Shown here one piece after another: positions 62,975-64,000 of a DNA stretch of 64,000 bases (its first letter is position 1; the number at the start of each line of letters is the position of its first letter). The notes beneath the pieces were generated by a model. The model was not told the DNA's origin. It saw only the letters and a list, made by a program, of their open reading frames with translations, and ran no database searches. Source of the DNA: Allomuricauda sp. CAU 1633 (GTDB lineage Bacteria; Bacteroidota; Bacteroidia; Flavobacteriales; Flavobacteriaceae); NCBI RefSeq assembly GCF_017313225.1, contig NZ_JAFLNE010000003.1:526692-590691 (forward strand), given 5' to 3'. The position numbers were made by a program, and so were the translations under genes.

Positions 62975-63211
62975 ATGACAGCAGACTATTTAAAATTTGA
63001 ACTTCCTGGGATTTACCAAGCAATCTTTAATGAGGGAATGCAAAAAGGCAAGGAATTGGAAAGCAAAAGAATTAAGAATTGGTTGGTCCATATTGACCAA
63101 AACAAAGATGAGGTATTGGCAGGAATAAAGTCCGGTGCTGAACTTGACAATACCGAATCAGAGGAAATGGCATTGAGAAATTCCATTAAAAAGCACTTGG
63201 CAACACTTTGA
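62975..63211 (+). CDS. Small protein resembling the C-terminal part of prohead proteases/scaffolds
   Basis: A 78-residue, mostly helical protein. The stretch KGKELESKRIKNWLVHIDQN followed by KDEVLAGIKSGAEL resembles the end of S49/ClpP-type prohead proteases, which serves as scaffold in many phages. There the pattern RIxxW, then D-P-E-x-V, then GI-x-SG is common. If the match is real, the protein could be a free scaffold that affects capsid assembly; this is a weak, by-eye similarity. It is the last gene before a strong terminator. Confidence 0.5.
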   Translation: MTADYLKFELPGIYQAIFNEGMQKGKELESKRIKNWLVHIDQNKDEVLAGIKSGAELDNTESEEMALRNSIKKHLATL

Positions 63212-63236
63212 TTTCTTTTGTTATCATGGTTAAGTT

Positions 63237-63268
63237 AAACCCACAATATGTTTATTGTGGGTTTTTTA
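63237..63268 (+). terminator. Rho-independent terminator of the tape measure operon
   Basis: AAACCCACAATA at 63237-63248 and TATTGTGGGTTT at 63253-63264 form a perfect 12-bp stem with a 4-base loop, followed by a run of T. It ends the operon 59740-63211. Confidence 0.92.
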
Positions 63269-63336
63269 TTTGAATTTACCTTAATTCAAATTGCACTCAT
63301 TTTGTAATTTACAGGATTTTGATAGTATTCTGAATT

Positions 63337-64000
63337 ATGGAAATGGAGATTATGAGACCCTTTGAGAACAATTATCCGGTTGTTCGAAACAAAGCTGATG
63401 CCCACATTGACAAGGCCAAAAGTCGAGGTCGAAGTTTTTCCTTTTCCATAAATGAACAAGGATTAAATTTTAATATAATATTTACTTGGGAACAAGAAAA
63501 ATTAACCCAATCATTAATTATTAGGCCATTTGGAGTTAAGGTATATGTTCAGAAACTGGAACTAATTTTAGGTGAAACTTATTACAGCTATTGGCGGGGT
63601 ATAACCAATTTTGAATTTGAAATAGGGAGCGTTGCATTATCTGGATTTAAAGATTCAAATGCCTTAGACGCTATAACAATTGATGGGGTGTCAAAGACAG
63701 TGAATGTTTCAATTTCGGATACAACAGCCAAGATTAATGTTCATAGTACTAATCAAATTTCTTTGAACGAAGTTTCAGGTAGTGAAGTTATTATCAATAA
63801 TGTTAACTCTTTAAATGTAACAAATACAAATTGTAAACGAGGTAATTTCAAAAACTGCAATCAGATTTACTTCAAAGGGTTTGACGGTGAGGATTTAACT
63901 ATTTCAGGCAAAACTAATTCAGCAAACCTTCAGCATTCAAATTTTGCAGAGTTTCGGCTTGTAGAATCTACCTTTGACAAAATCGAATGTGTCGATTTCA
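63337..64000 (+). CDS. Uncharacterised repeat-rich protein, N-terminal part (cut by window edge)
   Basis: An open frame begins at ATG 63337 and has no stop to the window end, so at least 221 residues are coded. The first ~95 residues are of unknown type. From about residue 100 the sequence turns into short strands rich in S, T, N and I (VSISDTTAKINVHSTNQISL, then NVNSLNVTNTNCKRGNFKNC), suggesting a right-handed beta-helix or a pentapeptide-like solenoid. Such folds occur in tail spikes and in cargo proteins. It begins 68 bp after the terminator and is the next transcription unit of the element. Confidence 0.7.
   Translation, partial: MEMEIMRPFENNYPVVRNKADAHIDKAKSRGRSFSFSINEQGLNFNIIFTWEQEKLTQSLIIRPFGVKVYVQKLELILGETYYSYWRGITNFEFEIGSVALSGFKDSNALDAITIDGVSKTVNVSISDTTAKINVHSTNQISLNEVSGSEVIINNVNSLNVTNTNCKRGNFKNCNQIYFKGFDGEDLTISGKTNSANLQHSNFAEFRLVESTFDKIECVDF

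Larger units (their letters stand above)
54250..64000 (+). mobile_element. Integrated phage-related element (satellite or reduced prophage), left part
   Basis: The segment starts at the tRNA remnant, continues with a tyrosine recombinase gene on the plus strand, and runs off the window. All genes are on the plus strand. A hand-counted line in the 56-kb region has about 27 percent GC against about 40 percent in chromosomal lines. Gene order: integrase, two unknown genes, HTH protein, unknown gene, replication initiator-like gene, small gene, small-terminase-like gene, tape measure gene, three small genes, terminator, partial gene. No capsid, portal, large terminase, lysis or conjugation gene is visible up to 64,000. 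The right end is outside. Confidence 0.8.

Noticed and set aside
54250..64000. Integrative conjugative element
   Set aside because: No relaxase of the MobA/MobB type, TraG or other transfer genes are visible, whereas phage-related genes are.

Overview
The window looks like a chromosome segment from a marine-type member of the Flavobacteriaceae (Bacteroidota). The signs are a fused ccoN-ccoO gene, two SusC/SusD pairs each with its own FecR anti-sigma factor and ECF sigma factor, Bacteroidota-style promoters (TAnnTTTG), and low GC content (about 40 percent in lines counted by hand). The genus cannot be fixed from this; a Muricauda/Flagellimonas-like genome is only a guess.

Positions 1-10,053 form a cbb3 cytochrome oxidase region. 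One minus-strand operon runs ccoS-ccoNO-ccoQ-ccoP-ccoG-fixH-tauE/safE. The copper ATPase ccoI lies upstream of it, and an Fnr-type regulator and a universal stress protein are on the plus strand. Three TGAY-N4-RTCA palindromes sit at exactly the same distance from a -7 element at four promoters, which points to one small oxygen-responsive regulon. Positions 10,108-23,367 hold a mixed set: a PLP lyase, a sensor kinase, a single-domain response regulator, DoxX, a sialidase-like/TolB-like/DJ-1 operon, an AraC regulator with a serine hydrolase and an amidohydrolase, and two lipoproteins.

Positions 23,376-38,674 form a long minus-strand locus for an acidic sugar. It holds a KDPG aldolase, a KDG-type kinase, a Na+ symporter, two Tat-exported enolase-superfamily enzymes, two exported RraA-like proteins, an NTF2-like lipoprotein, SusD, SusC, FecR and an ECF sigma factor. 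Most of the catabolic enzymes carry export signals, so the first steps are probably periplasmic. Positions 39,041-52,789 form a second SusC/SusD locus with an S10 carboxypeptidase, two paralogous exported amidohydrolases and proline dehydrogenase, which suggests uptake and breakdown of peptides, perhaps proline-rich ones. In both loci a plus-strand intrinsic terminator and a TAnnTTTG element flank the susC leader on the antisense side. This predicts a short antisense RNA of the DonS type at each.

From 54,250 to the right edge lies an integrated element with AT-rich stretches. It has inserted into the 3' part of a tRNA gene, of which only the last ~22 bases remain here. It carries a tyrosine recombinase, a small HTH protein behind a four-half-site operator, a putative phage-type replication initiator with an iteron-like array inside its gene, a small-terminase-like protein, a TP901-type tape measure protein and a small protein that resembles the tail of prohead proteases. 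No capsid, portal, large terminase or tail-tube gene is visible. This layout is best explained as a phage satellite or a heavily reduced prophage, and it is the most promising novel system in the window.
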